Shown here: piece after piece, positions 24,701-39,950 of the stretch | Layout: the number at the start of each line of letters is the position of its first letter | How positions within the stretch are numbered: the stretch's first letter is position 1 | Origin: Schizophyllum amplum | Taxonomy: Eukaryota; Basidiomycota; Agaricomycetes; Agaricales; Schizophyllaceae | Length of the DNA: 64,000 bases | Assembly: GCA_007026445.1 (NCBI GenBank) | Contig: VDMD01000064.1 | Location: 62,001 to 126,000 of the forward strand | Direction: 5' to 3' | The notes under the pieces: model-generated | Told to the model about the DNA's origin: nothing | The model's input: only the letters and a program-made list of their open reading frames with translations | Databases searched by the model: none | Position numbers and translations under genes: made by a program

Positions 24701-27273
24701 CAGCCGACGTCAGTCGGTTCGCAGGACGGGGATGAGGTGTCCATGAAGGCATCAGCGCCCGGTTCATTCGCTGAGGAACTTGCGAAGCGCATGATGGCCA
24801 AGTCGCACGGGCCTGCAGGCTCCGAGTCCAGTCCATCAGGCGCGCCAGCCGCGCCAGGCGCCCCAGATTCAATCAATCCTGCTTCCGGCGCCCCTCCACC
24901 ACCACCTCCGCCGCCGCCGCCTCCACCCCCGCCTCCGCCCCCCCGCCTGGTCCTGGCGGACGTATCGGAGGCTTTGGTTCACCTCCACCACCACCGCCCC
25001 CTCCGCCACCTCCTCCACCTGGCTTCAAGGCGCCCATCCAATCAGGGGGTCACACTCCAGCCATGTCCGCAAGCGCGCTCTCGTCCGCCTCCGCTTCTGC
25101 CCGCAACTCGCCGCGCGGGTCCATGCTCGGCCAGCATCTTAACCCGTGGATGGCGCGCAAAGACATGCCCATCACGCCGAGCACGAAGATGAAGCAGCTG
25201 CAGTGGGACAAGCTGCCACAGCAGCAAGTGGGGGCTACTGTGTGGAACGCCGAGACGGCGGACAAGGAGAATGCGATGTTAAGAAGCTTCAGCTTGACGG
25301 CGTGTGGATGCAGATGGAGGAAGACTTTAAGGCGAAGCAGCTTGTCATCAACTTGATGGGTATGTGCATTTTTGATGTATATATCGTGCGCTTGTGGCTG
25401 ACGCACCTCGTACAGCTCGCCAGAAGCGCGCCGAGCTGAAGAGTGTCCTGGATCCGCAGACCAAGAAGCGTGTCGGTGCGTCAAAGTCGTGCTGCTTTGT
25501 GGCGCTACTGACGCGCGCTACAGAGATCCTCATACAGCGCGTCAAGAAATTGGCTCCGGAAGAAATCGCACGCAAGATACAACAGTTCGACCAGGAGATG
25601 TGTACTCAGTTGTTCCTGAGCGAACTCAAGCCTGTACTGCCGTCGCCTGAGCAGGTCGGCAAGCTGAACGTGTATCGCAACGCGGAGCCAGAGGAGCTCG
25701 CAGGGCTGCATCTTGCAGATCGGCTCATGGTCAAACTGATTCAAATCGACCGGCTTGGGCCGCGCATCGAGGGCATGCTGTACAGATGCACTTTCGACGA
25801 GAGCTGGGGCTTATTGCACGATGTGAGGGAAATCCAAAATTGTGATTGAGGACAAAACTTATCGTTGTATGCAGGGCGCACAAAGGCTGCACGAAGCAGG
25901 AGAATCACTGCTCAATGCGAAGTCCTTCAAGGAGCTGCTTAGCGTGGGTTGACTCCCCGATCTATCTCCTTTGTCGCTAACTGCAAACCCCTGTCAGTTA
26001 ATCCTCCTCATTGGAAACTACATGAACGGCACTGGCAACAAGGGCGGTGCGTTTGGGTTCAGGATCAGCAGCATCAACAAAGTAAGTCTGGCGTCCCGTA
26101 CATTGCGCCTCTGCTAATTATCCCGCAGCTCGTTGACACCAAATCTGTGAACAACACGACTCTGCTGCATTTCCTGGAGCGCACAGTAGCGAAGAACTTC
26201 CCCGACATGGAATCGTTCTTGGAGGAACTCATCAAGCCGGCGGAGGCGTACCGTGTCAACTTGCAAGACCTCCGTAGGGGCCTGTCTGAACTGCGCGATG
26301 GCCTAAAGAGGATACGACAAGAACTCAGCGACCACTTTACCGACCTCGAACCCGGCGAGCTGTACGGGCGGCAGATGTGGAGCTTTGTCGGCAAGGCGAC
26401 CTCGCAAGTCGAGGACCTTGTAGACGAAGTTAATCTAGCGGACGCGACATTCAACGAGGTCATCAAGTTCTATGGCGAAGAAGACAAGAACATGTCATCG
26501 TCAGAGTTCTTCGGGATCTTCAAGACCTTCGTCACCTCGTACAAGGTGAGCTTGACTGAAGGACTTAGTACGCGGAGACTGATCACTTTTTGTAGAAATG
26601 CAAGGCGGACAATCAGACCATTGCCGAAGAACGAGCGGCTGTGGAGAAGCGCCGGCAAGCGGTGGAGGAATCCAAGGCCAATCGCGCCAAGGCCCAGGAG
26701 GCGGCTGGCGACGACGACGACGTGCTGGACACGCTACTCGAGAAGCTCCGCAATGGCGATACGGTAGGCCGGCGCTCGCGGCGCACGCGCCCTAGTGCCA
26801 GCAGCAGAGCTGCACCGCCCATGCCGCTCGACCTTACCGACGTCGACGGTTCCAGCGATGCGGCCAACATCGCACGCGATATGCTTGCGCAACTTGCATC
26901 CGACGGGTTCCAAGCAGCCATGCCTGCATCGCCCACTGTCGCAGCTACAGAGCGACGGCGACGGCGACGAGAACAGCGGTCGACTGCGCGCAACGAGGGC
27001 GAGCCACGCTCACCGACCAGCGAACTCGAAACCTGCAGGAGGCGTCCGAATATCCTCTATCCGATGGGCCAGGGCATTCGCGGGCGCCTTCGGAAGATGT
27101 CCCCCCTTCGTCATAGTCTGTTATTCTTTCTTTCCGTACTCTGTTATTCCACTCCTTCACGATCACTAGCCGATACCAGGACCGTATATATCATTTATTA
27201 TGTATCCGTATTTCGCACTGCTCTCGCACCACGCACACTGGATGTTCTACCTCGCACTACAATGACCAGCTGA
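21737..27273 (+). CDS. Formin (diaphanous-related actin nucleator), several frame breaks
   Basis: Nucleates and elongates unbranched actin at hyphal tips and septa, downstream of Rho GTPases. Order: N-terminus MDSIFGRKKGRPRQASLTGD; GTPase-binding/FH3 region (WFIKKFLDRTITAEQASGLL ... LALDLLSFLVYWNDGEPLEQ); coiled coil (about 23800-24060); proline-rich FH1 (about 24895-25014); FH2 (MPITPSTKMKQLQWDKLP ... LLIGNYMNGTGNKGGAFGF ... GKATSQVEDLVDEVN); and a DAD-like end, DDVLDTLLEKLRNG followed by RRSRR. Introns have clean GT-AG ends (e.g. 22669-22710). The frame breaks without introns at 22110-22170, in the C run 24938-24944, and at 25279-25281. Myosin V, of equal length, has none. The last exon runs open to 27273, but the true stop may differ. 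Either the assembly has indels here or this copy is damaged. Confidence 0.88.
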
Positions 27274-27438
27274 CGACCTTCCGCTCTTTCCTGTGCCATG
27301 GAGTATATCTAGCTGTAGATAGGGACAAGTACATCAGTAGTACACTAGTACTGCGTGCTCTGGATGATTATGTATTCTGCAGGGATATGAGGGATGTCGT
27401 CATGAGGGGAGGCGAACGCAAATTTGTCCACAACGTTC

Positions 27439-29597
27439 ATGACAATGGCGGCGGCGGCGACCGCGGCAGCGACAGTGTCGACGATATTCCGAGTGCTCTG
27501 CTACGGATTTCTACGAGTGATCCCCTCGCCGGTGCTGCTCTATCTCATCGGCCTCTTCTATCCCCTCCACCTCGCCACCTGGGTCTTCCTCTCCCCCACA
27601 CAAGTTCGTTTCGCGTCCCCCACGCGCCTCTCATCCCCCCTGCTGACCGCGTCTCCTGCAGCTCGGGAAAGGGCACGATGCTCAGCATGTCCCCAAGTCT
27701 GTGCTCCTGTCACTCCCGACGCGTTCACGACCTTCACGAATCATCAACCTGACCATCAACGCCCTGCTGCTGCTCTGCGTGGGCGACATGGTCGCGTCCC
27801 CCCTCATCGACCCCGCCACGAGCCTCACGTTTGCGCGCACGGGTGCCGTGTACGAAGATGGGGCGAACATCGTCGTCCGGTATCCGCAGACGAACGCGAC
27901 CGAAGGCGCCGTCCGCGTGCTCTGGCGCAAGACGGACGACGAGCAGTCCCCTGCGTGGATCAAGGGTCCGCTCGTGCAAATGAACTCGGATTCTGATTGG
28001 GTGGGCCATGCGAGCATCTTTGGCTTAGTGGAGTCGACCCAGTATGAATGTGAGTGACCCCTGTTCCCCCTTCCCCCTCCAGCCTAACTTGCATCAGACA
28101 TACTCTCGTCGCCCGACAGCGATATCCTCCCATATCCCGAGAAACCCATCACGTTCCGCACCTTCCCCAACCCACGCACGAAGGGATCCAACTTCCGCTT
28201 CATCTCGACGTCATGCCATCTCCCGAACTTCCCCTATGTGCCCGGCGCGAGGGACACCATGCTGGGCTGGGATTACTTGGCGAACTACCTTGAGACGCAG
28301 GTCAAGGAAGCAACCGCGCCTCTCGTGCAATTCGCGCTCTTCCTCGGCGACTTCATCTATGCGGACGTCCCCTACTACTGGGGAGACGACCAGGAGGCCT
28401 ATCGCCGCCTGTACCGTCGCAACTACAAGAGTGCAAGCTTCCGCAAAGTATACGAGCAACTGCGTGAGTCAGCTGGTGTCTGCCTCTGTATCCCTCATTT
28501 GACCCTCACCGAACAGCCATCCTTCATACTTACGACGATCACGAAGTACGGAGCATGTCTCAACGCAACCCTTGTCTTGACTCACGCGACCCCAGATACT
28601 GAACAACTTTTCTGGGCTCGACGATCCTGCAACTGCCCCGTACCCTAACGCCTCGGACGCTTTTGACATCTACAACGCGCGCGCCAACTACCCCGCAAGA
28701 AGCACTGGCCAGTACTACTACACGTTCAACTACGACGATTCGGCCTTCTTCGTTCTCGACACCCGGCGCTACCGCGACGGTCTCGACGTACCCTTTGAGG
28801 AACGCACCATGCTCGGCGCCAAGCAGCTCGCTGCCTTGCGGTCCTGGATACAGAACGTAAGCCGTCCTAGGCATACATCCTTCTCTCCCTATTCACGATC
28901 GTCCACAGTCAAAGAACACTGCGACATTCAAATTTGTGGTGTCCTCCGTGCCCTTCACTTCTCTGTGGGGTCACGACGCCCAGACGGACTGCTGGCCTGG
29001 CTTCCCCACAGAACGCGCTGCGCTCTTCGAGCTATTCCATTCCGTCCCCAACATCGTTATCCTATCGGGTGACCGCCACGAATTCGCCCACATCGAGTAC
29101 GCCGGAGGGCACGGGCAGCACACTTTCCACGAAGTCTCGGCGAGCCCGATGAACATGTTCTATATCCCCCTCTACCACACGCTCAAGCAGCAGAGTGCGG
29201 AGACCCTCGCGGTCACCGTGGCGCGTGAGGGTGTCAATGGCACGGAGTTCGTCGACGAGGAAGTGCCGCGGGAGCGCGTCTTGAAGTACATCCCGCAAGG
29301 GAATCAAAAATGGTTTGTCTCGACTTTACTTTCACCCACCACGCTAACATTACCGGCAGGGCAACGTTCGACGTCGACACGCGTGACCCTCACTATCCTA
29401 CGGTTCAAATTGAGGCCTTCATTGGTGGCGCCCCCGCATATCAGTAAGTGGCCTCTGAACCAAAACCCAGCAAGGTCTTGACCGTCACCAGCTACCAACT
29501 CAACGGCACCGCTGTGAACCTGCGCCGCGGCTTCAGCGCCATCGGCGAGCGCTTCGACCTCTCCAACTTCTTCTCCAACTTGTTCCAGTCGCGTTAG
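27439..29597 (+). CDS. PhoD-like alkaline phosphatase family membrane protein
   Basis: Metallo-phosphoesterase of the PhoD superfamily. Two N-terminal hydrophobic segments (LCYGFLRVIPSPVLLYLIGL and LTINALLLLCVGDMVASPLI) suggest a membrane-anchored enzyme. The catalytic part shows FISTSCHLPNFPY, LFLGDFIYADVPYYWG, ILHTYDDHE split by an intron before ILNNFSG, FVVSSVPFTSLWG, and GDRHEFAHIEYAGGHG, which supply the usual Asp, His and Asn metal ligands. It ends RFDLSNFFSNLFQSR. Start ATG 27439 (MTMAAAATAA). Introns follow SPTQ (about 27601), TQYE, EQL, DHE and SWIQN, all GT-AG and in frame. Fungal members are poorly characterised; phosphodiesterase or phosphatase action on an external or lumenal substrate is inferred. 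Confidence 0.85.
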
Positions 29598-29782
29598 GAC
29601 TTCCTCACGAGCGGAGCGGAGGTCAGGACACCGCACTCGGACACCCCTGGAATCTATAGCATACATGTAGATCCCCTTCAGCATCGCGAACTTAGTAGAT
29701 GTTATGCTAGCGCCAAGTAATGTACAGATAGCGTAGCGGTGTGTTCTCGTATCTGTTTTATGTACGATCTAGTTTTGTAGAA

Positions 29783-33799
<4,017 letters not shown>

Positions 33800-33991
33800 G
33801 AAAGACGAGAGCAAGAGACGACGCGCTGTGTGTTCCCCGGATTCGGCGCGTTTAGCGCCGGGCGTGTGATTGCAGCCGATCGCGGAAGCCGATAGCAAGC
33901 AGCCGACAACTTCAGCACAGCATTTCTGCCCTTGTCTTTTTTCGCAACACTCTACAAAAATCCTTATTTCCTCAAACAAACCAGAAAATAC
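33800..33991. promoter_or_regulatory. 192-bp divergent intergenic region (pex6 / gar1)
   Basis: Separates the start codons of pex6 (-) and gar1 (+). A short A/T- and C-rich tract precedes the gar1 ATG. No specific regulatory site is identifiable. Confidence 0.35.
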
Positions 33992-34754
33992 AATGAACAG
34001 AGGCGGACGCGGCGGAGGACGAGGATGGGGCGGTGGCCGTGGTGGCGGTCGTGGCGGCTTCCAGCAGCGCGACATGGGCCCCCCTGATCAAGTACTAGGT
34101 CCGTTCCCCGTCGCCTCCCTCGCGCTCGCAAGCTCTCACTCACACACCCTCCCCCCTTCCCAGAAATGGGCTCCTTCATCCACGCCGTCGAGGACGAGAT
34201 GCTCTGCACGTCCCTCATGCCCGACAAAGTCCCCTACTTCAACGCCCCCATCTACCTCCAAAACAAGTCCGTCATCGGCAAGGTCGACGAGATCCTCGGG
34301 CCCATAAACGAAGTCTACTTCTCCATCAAAATGGGTGAGGGCATGGTCGCCAGCAGCTTCAAGAAGGGCGACAAGGTCTATATCGGCGGCGACAAACTGC
34401 TCCCCATCGACCGCTTCCTCCCCAAGCCCAAAGCAGCGGGCGGCGTGAGTGCGTATTCAAATAACCCATACTATTCATTCAGAGTAACTAACATCACTTC
34501 TAGAAAAGCGCGGCGGCGGACGAGGCGCACCAGGCGGCGGCAGAGGCGGTCGCGGTGCCCCTCGCGGCGGCGGATTCCAATCGCGCGGCGGCTTCGGCCG
34601 CGGTGCCCCCCGCGGAGGCGGGCGAGGCTTCGGCGGTGATCGTGGACGCGGCGCACCAAGAGGACGCGGAGGCTTCGGCGGAGACAGAGGCGGAGGCGGA
34701 GGCGGTTGGGGTGGTCGCGGCGGCGGCGGCAGGGGCGGCTACCGAGGATCATAG
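33992..34754 (+). CDS. gar1: H/ACA snoRNP protein Gar1
   Basis: Subunit of box H/ACA small nucleolar ribonucleoproteins, which guide pseudouridylation of rRNA and snRNA in the nucleolus. The layout is exactly that of the family: an N-terminal GAR tail ([20 protein letters not shown]), the core domain ([60 protein letters not shown]) and a C-terminal RGG tail ending RGGYRGS. Introns lie after GPPDQVL (about 34099-34163) and before the C-terminal tail (about 34446-34503). In another frame the C-terminal exon gives a long Ala-rich ORF that is not the product. It converges with mis14, leaving 99 bp between stops. Confidence 0.95.
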
Positions 34755-34853
34755 TCTGCCAACTGGGATCCTTTGTCTTTCCTCTACCTTCCCCCATCCC
34801 CTCCCGTTGCCGAGCAGTGCGCGTCGGCACCGGACATATACGCGCTGCTGCGT

Positions 34854-35657
34854 TCACGATCTCAGGTGCTTCATATCTGCCTCGACCTCTATATCGCGCT
34901 GTACGCGCTCTTTTTGTGTACTCAGCGACTGCCGTCGCATCAGCTTGGTGTATCATCATGTACAACAGCCATCGCACCTGCACGATCTCGCGATTCAGCG
35001 CCTGCGTCTCGCCGAACACGTCCTCTATTTGCTCGAATCTCGCAGTCGCGTCTGCACGCAGTTTAGTCAGTTTATGAGCCCGCAACGACGCGTCGTGGGG
35101 CGTACCTTCAATGTCCGGGATGACCTCTTCCTCACCGTCGTCCGATACAGACATTGCGTCGAACTGCTGGCGCTCTTCCAGCACCGTGGACAGCATTCCC
35201 TGGATCTCTTGTGGCTGAGACTTGCTCTGATGCGCCAGCTGCTTGTGCCAGTCCAAATTTGTCGCGTTGAGCGACCATATCTTCCTGTCCAGCGCCTCGT
35301 CAAAGGGCTCGGTGTCTGAGTGCAGTTCGCGTCAAGGCGTGCAAATATGTCAACGCATGCAACGCACCGAGTTCATCCTCGTTCACACTGTCCATCTCCT
35401 GACCGTTGACGCGCACATTCTTCTTCATGGCTACAAAGATCCCTTCCAGATACTGCACGGCCAGTCAGAGGGGCGCCACAAACGTAGAACACGCGCACCT
35501 CGTCCAGCGCCTTACGCGCCGCCTCTTGATCCTTCTTGCTCGCACGCGTCCCCGCCAAGTTGGACTCGAAGCTCTGCTTGAGAGCGGCGGTGATGTTCTC
35601 CTTGATCTGCCGCCATTCGTGCACCGTGCTGATCGAGATACGGTCCCCCGAGTCCAT
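34854..35657 (-). CDS. Kinetochore protein Mis14/Nsl1-like
   Basis: Predicted subunit of the Mis12/MIND kinetochore complex, which bridges centromeric chromatin and the Ndc80 complex. Start MDSGDRISISTVHEWRQIKE, then LKQSFESNLAG, and the conserved PFDEALDRKIWSLNATNLDW with a helical segment PQEIQGMLSTVLEERQQFDA; a coiled coil (ARFEQIEDVFGETQALNREI) is near the end. The last exon is chosen by splicing after REIVQ to RDIEVEADMKHLRS and stop at 34854; without that intron the frame would run on antisense to gar1. Its start lies only 84 bp downstream of the yju2 stop on the same strand. The Nsl1 assignment is by motif resemblance and is moderately secure. Confidence 0.7.
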
Positions 35658-35741
35658 GATGATGATGATGATAGCGAGCGTAAAGAGTACAAAGGGCACG
35701 ATCATAAATACATCCCAACAAATCAGCAACTCCTAATCCTA

Positions 35742-36696
35742 CTATGCAGTTGTCCGTTGTTTCTTCACCACCTTGATCCCCGCCAGCTTCCCCGTCTTCT
35801 TCTTCGCCGCCATCCCCGCCGTCGACGTCTTGATCAGCGTCCTCGCCGAGTCCGGCAGCAGACTCTGTATCGACGGCTCCACATCGTCCGCCGCCTTCCG
35901 CTTCACCGTCACCACCCTCGGCTCGCTGGGCTCGCCCGCCGAGGACGACGACGGCCCCGCGCCCGCGCGCACCTTCGCAAACACCTCCTGCACAATCTTC
36001 TCGTCCTCGTCCTCCAGCCGTTGCCGCTCCGCGTCCTCTTCGTCCTCCACCTCCTGCATCTCGATCTTCGCGAGCAGGTCCACCGAGTGCCCCACGCGCT
36101 CGTTGCGCGCGTTGCGCGCCCGGATGTCCTGCAGCGCGTCGAGGATGTCCATCTCGCGCTTCGAGTCCACCGTGCGGTTCTCGAGTGCCTTCATTGGATT
36201 GTTCTCCTCCTCCTCCAGTCGCGCCAAGCGGTCCTCCTCCTCGACCTCCTTCTCCTCGCGCCAGGGCTCGAAGTTTCGAGACGCGCCATGCTCTGCTGCG
36301 TAGTCTGTGTTCTTGGGGTCGGTCTTGAAGGTGATTTCGGCTGAACAGAGGGTGCTGCATGTCCGTTAGTCATCGCGAGGGAGGGCAGATAGCAAGTCGA
36401 CGCGCCATTTGATGTAGAACCTGAATATCTTGATCCCATAGTAGTCCTCCCCTTGCACCGTCTCCTTGCGCGCGTTGAACTTCTTGCCCTTGTAGATGTA
36501 TTCTCCGCAGGTATTGCATCTCATGGAGAAGGGGGCCATGAGACGCACGACCTGCTGCGAGTTCTTCGTGCCCTTGCGCCGCGGAATAAGATCCGGGTCG
36601 AAGTCGGGCGGGAAGTATTTGTTAAGGACTATCTCACATGTCAGTAAACTTCATTCGTTCCCAGAGCGCAAGCCACGCACCTTTGCGCTCGGACAT
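35742..36696 (-). CDS. yju2: Splicing factor Yju2/CWC16 (CCDC94)
   Basis: Step-one spliceosome factor associated with the Prp19/NTC complex, stabilising branch-site docking. It reads MSERK, then [20 protein letters not shown], and a zinc-binding module [19 protein letters not shown] ... [14 protein letters not shown] with paired C-x2-C motifs, followed by [20 protein letters not shown], all diagnostic of the family. The C-terminal half is acidic then basic (ending [20 protein letters not shown]). Exon 1 codes only five residues plus one base (ATG 36696), with a GT donor immediately after. At least two further introns. Closely followed on the same strand by the Mis14-like gene (84 bp). Confidence 0.95.
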
Positions 36697-37927
36697 GGTG
36701 ACGGTTGGCGGTCAAGGAAGCGCTGACCGGGAGTTCGGTCCGTGTCGATCTCCTGGCATTGAGCACGTGGTTGGCACCCATTAGGACCTACATGTTCAAT
36801 TGCCCTTGGAGATGCCGCCAAATACACACCTGCACGTGCGTCCAAACGAGGTAAAGTGTCAAAGCGAATCAAAATCTACGGCCAAAGCTCGCGTGTCTCG
36901 CCGTAATCAACCCGGACGTGCATTAAATATCTCGGAAATAAATGAGTAAAACGCGGGTGCCCAATTTCGTGACAGAGTGCCGACGGCGCAGGAGCCGGCG
37001 AAGTCAAGCGCGCCAATTTTTCTTCAAGGTCACTGCAGCCGCGTTCATCTATGTAAGGCAGGCAAATATATTCCACATGATACACTACGTATGCTACAAG
37101 TACGGATACAAGTGGGTGGGGGGATACGAGGGGAATGGGTGGTGGGTAAGGCTTGCGGGGCGCGCAGTGTGCGCGCCGTCGTACCTCCCGACCGTCGCCG
37201 GAGAAGATCCGGGCGGACACGTCATCCGTAAGGGAAGCGCATCATCGCCGAACGGCGAGCACGGGCAGGGCGCGCGGACGCGACGACGCGTCCGCGCTGT
37301 TGGCGGCGGCTTGGTGCTGAGTGTGAGCGGGGTCTGGCTACGCAGGGCACGCTTACGGACCTTTAGGGCCCATGGGCGAGTGGGGGCCCCGCCACCGCAG
37401 GGGCTTGTCGTCGTCGGCGGCGTCGGCGGCGGATTGGGGCGGCAGATTGGCGGCGGACGTGGTGGTGGTCGAGGTCAAGAAGGTCACGAGACCTTGTTGA
37501 CGCTGCTAGCACTATTTTATTAGACCGCATTAGGGCGTATTCGCTAGTGCATAACATCACTTTGAAGATTCCAAAACAAATTGGAGTACCCCAAAATTGT
37601 CGATGCAAACTTGTACGACTTTGAAGCCAGGAATATTAGTAGGGTGTTGGCTGGATGTTGGCAGGCGCTTCAGAAGGCCCAACACAAACGCGAAACACGC
37701 CCAAAGGCGGCCAGAGTATGCTGACGGCCTCCCTGCCAGAGCCTGCGCTCGAAAGCCGAAGTCCTGACGCGCTGTTCAGGCGGAGGAACGTCAACGGCCT
37801 GCTCGACGTCCTGTATCACTTCGTAAGTTAACAAATCAATTTCGTGGCATATGTTCCTTTCTTGCTGAACAAAACCCGTATCTTTGGTTTTTGGATCATG
37901 CTTTTTGGATGGGCGAATACGCCCTAT
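36697..37927. other. Intergenic, about 1.2 kb, no recognisable gene
   Basis: Upstream of yju2 there is no ORF with recognisable motifs. An open frame on + at 36942-37523 is Gly/Arg/Val-rich only because of GC-rich composition and shows no domain. The segment 37600-37920 includes weakly A/T-rich sequence next to a mariner-like MITE. Confidence 0.45.
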
Positions 37928-37929
37928 TA

Positions 37930-38132
37930 CAGTCATTTGCAGAAAAGTTGGCAGTCCCGTGCCTTCAGATTTCGCGCGCGTGCGCCGTTGATGCGACGCG
38001 TCAGCCAATCGCGTCGCCAGGGCCGTCGTCTGGACGAACCCGAGGGCGCTACGACGCGTTCGATTGGCCCTCAGCGCCGCGTGGCTCGGAAAAACGCGCG
38101 CACGGGACTGCCAACTTTTCTGCAAACGACTG
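37930..38132. mobile_element. 203-bp mariner-type MITE (TA target site)
   Basis: The ends 37930-37962 and 38100-38132 are 33-bp inverted repeats with one mismatch, starting CAGTCATTTGCAGAAAAG on the left and CAGTCGTTTGCAGAAAAG on the right (complement). They are flanked by TA at 37928-37929 and 38133-38134. CAGT termini plus TA duplication are typical of Tc1/mariner elements. The interior is GC-rich and non-coding. No mariner transposase is in the window, so it would have been moved in trans. Confidence 0.85.
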
Positions 38133-38398
38133 TATCAGCAGAATAACTCATGAAAAGAAAGAAATAGGCTACCTTCCGGAGGCGTGGGGAGATTCCCCAT
38201 TTGGACGCACGTGCAGGTGTGTATTTGGCAAAGACTTGCCCTTGGTCTGCAAATGGCCAATAAATATCTATGCAATCATGATAATTATAGTAAGCGAGAG
38301 CAGTTCTCGGGTGTACACTGTATTCCACTGTAGATGTGCATTTTCCTCCTCTTCTTACATGATCGTTCCAGTAGATACTGTGCTTGCATGACCACCTT

Positions 38399-39767
38399 TC
38401 AGGCAGATACATCGGGGTAGACATCAAAGCGCCTTTGAGTAGTCACCGGAATTCCTGCTCGTGCTTCATCAAAAGCCTTGGGGTCTTAACGTGCAATGAG
38501 TAACAAGAAAAACTAGAGACGGATGGTCCTTACCGATATCGACAAAGATGATCTCTTCGCCTTCCCCAGCCTCGCCCAATACCCTTCCCCTGGATGAATT
38601 GTCAGCATGCCAACATCGAGGAAGCAGCTGTCTGGCAAGTACATACATAGGATCGACGACCATAGAATGCCCCCAGGCGTGGTATCCCGCCGACATGTCG
38701 CGAGCTGGACTACACATGGAGAAAAACACCTGCTGGTCGTTCGCCCTGTAGCTAATTGTTAGCAATCTACGGATATACAATATGCTGTCATGTACCGTGC
38801 GCGTTGCAGCAGCTCCCAGTGAAGAGGGCCTGTTGTCATGTTGAAAGCGCCGGGGTATATGAGGACTTGGGCTCCTGAGATATAGGTGAGAGGATGAACG
38901 CAGATTTTAACATGACGCTTGCCTTTCCGCGCCGCGATCATCGCCAGCTCAGGGAACCGCACGTCGTAGCAGATTCCGAGGCTGCTGGATATTCAGAACA
39001 AAGTTCGCCGCACATACGAGCAGTCAACGGACCCGATGCGCGCGAATTCTGCTCGTTGTGAGTATGGGACTTACGTGTAAATATATGTACTCACCTGTAT
39101 CGAAGTAGTTGGCCGTGTTCCCACCCGTGAGGGTGTCACTTTCCTGCCGGTGGGTTGCTTTAGACGGCGCCAATCAATACGCTGTCCCCACCTACCCTGA
39201 ACGTGATCTTCCCGGGTATGTCAATGTCGAACAGATGCACTTTGCGGTGCATTGCGACAAGTTCACCTGCAAAGCCGAAACTCATGCGTCAGATATAAAG
39301 AGGGTAGACAGGTATCTTGGACATACCCTTTGGCGAGTAGACCGTACAGGTGTTGTAATACGTATCGTCTGCCTTCTCCGGGACAGATCCACCAATAAGC
39401 CACGTGTTTGTCTCTTGAGCAATGGCAGACAGCATCTTTACGCTGTCGCTCTCGGTCTTGGAGATGTCGTACGGTTGGCCGGGCAGGTATCCAATCTTCT
39501 CAGCGTATACTGGAAAGTGTGTCGCGCCGTAGGGAGAATTGAAGCATTCCTGAGCAGTACGAGTTTGTTACGGTTGGTTCAGATGTGAAATTGACTCACG
39601 GGAAGCACGATGAGGCTCGGTTTCTTGCCATCCTTACCAGCTGCTGCCTTGATGACCATGTCGCGCGCATGCTTCAGATTGTCCGCCTTGTTAACGCCGA
39701 TCTGGCCCAACTGCACCAGGGCAAGAGTAAAGGGCTTAAGCGCAGGTGCCTTGCTCAGAAGGGACAT
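38399..39767 (-). CDS. Carbon-nitrogen hydrolase, omega-amidase (Nit2-like)
   Basis: Nitrilase-superfamily amidase expected to hydrolyse alpha-ketoglutaramate and alpha-ketosuccinamate to 2-oxo acids, a metabolite-repair step. The Glu-Lys-Cys triad is visible: Glu in [15 protein letters not shown], Lys in [16 protein letters not shown], Cys in [20 protein letters not shown]. Also seen are [40 protein letters not shown] and a C-terminus ending FDVYPDVSA. Start ATG 39767 ([12 protein letters not shown]) is the one nearest the conserved core; in-frame ATGs at 39809 and 39854 would add an N-terminal extension that could act as a targeting peptide. Many short introns. Confidence 0.87.
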
Positions 39768-39950
39768 GGCACGCGATGGTGGTGAGAGTGATGAGTCGAA
39801 CAATGGCATTTCCAGGAATGGCAATCCGGTCCAGCATGCCTGCCGCATCGTCATTGATCAGTCGTGTCGGGGTAAAGCCGATCGTGGGTTATAACCATCC
39901 ATCAATCATGTTCGACTTCCTTTATCCAATCTCCCTCTCCTCTTCCCCCC

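Noticed and set aside
34471..34853. Extension of the Mis14-like frame to 34471
   Set aside because: It would be antisense to the RGG tail of gar1 and Arg-rich; a GT-AG intron after REIVQ gives a sensible short end at 34854.
36942..37523. 193-codon open frame on + between yju2 and the MITE
   Set aside because: Gly/Arg/Val composition from GC-rich non-coding DNA; no introns, motifs or start context to support it.
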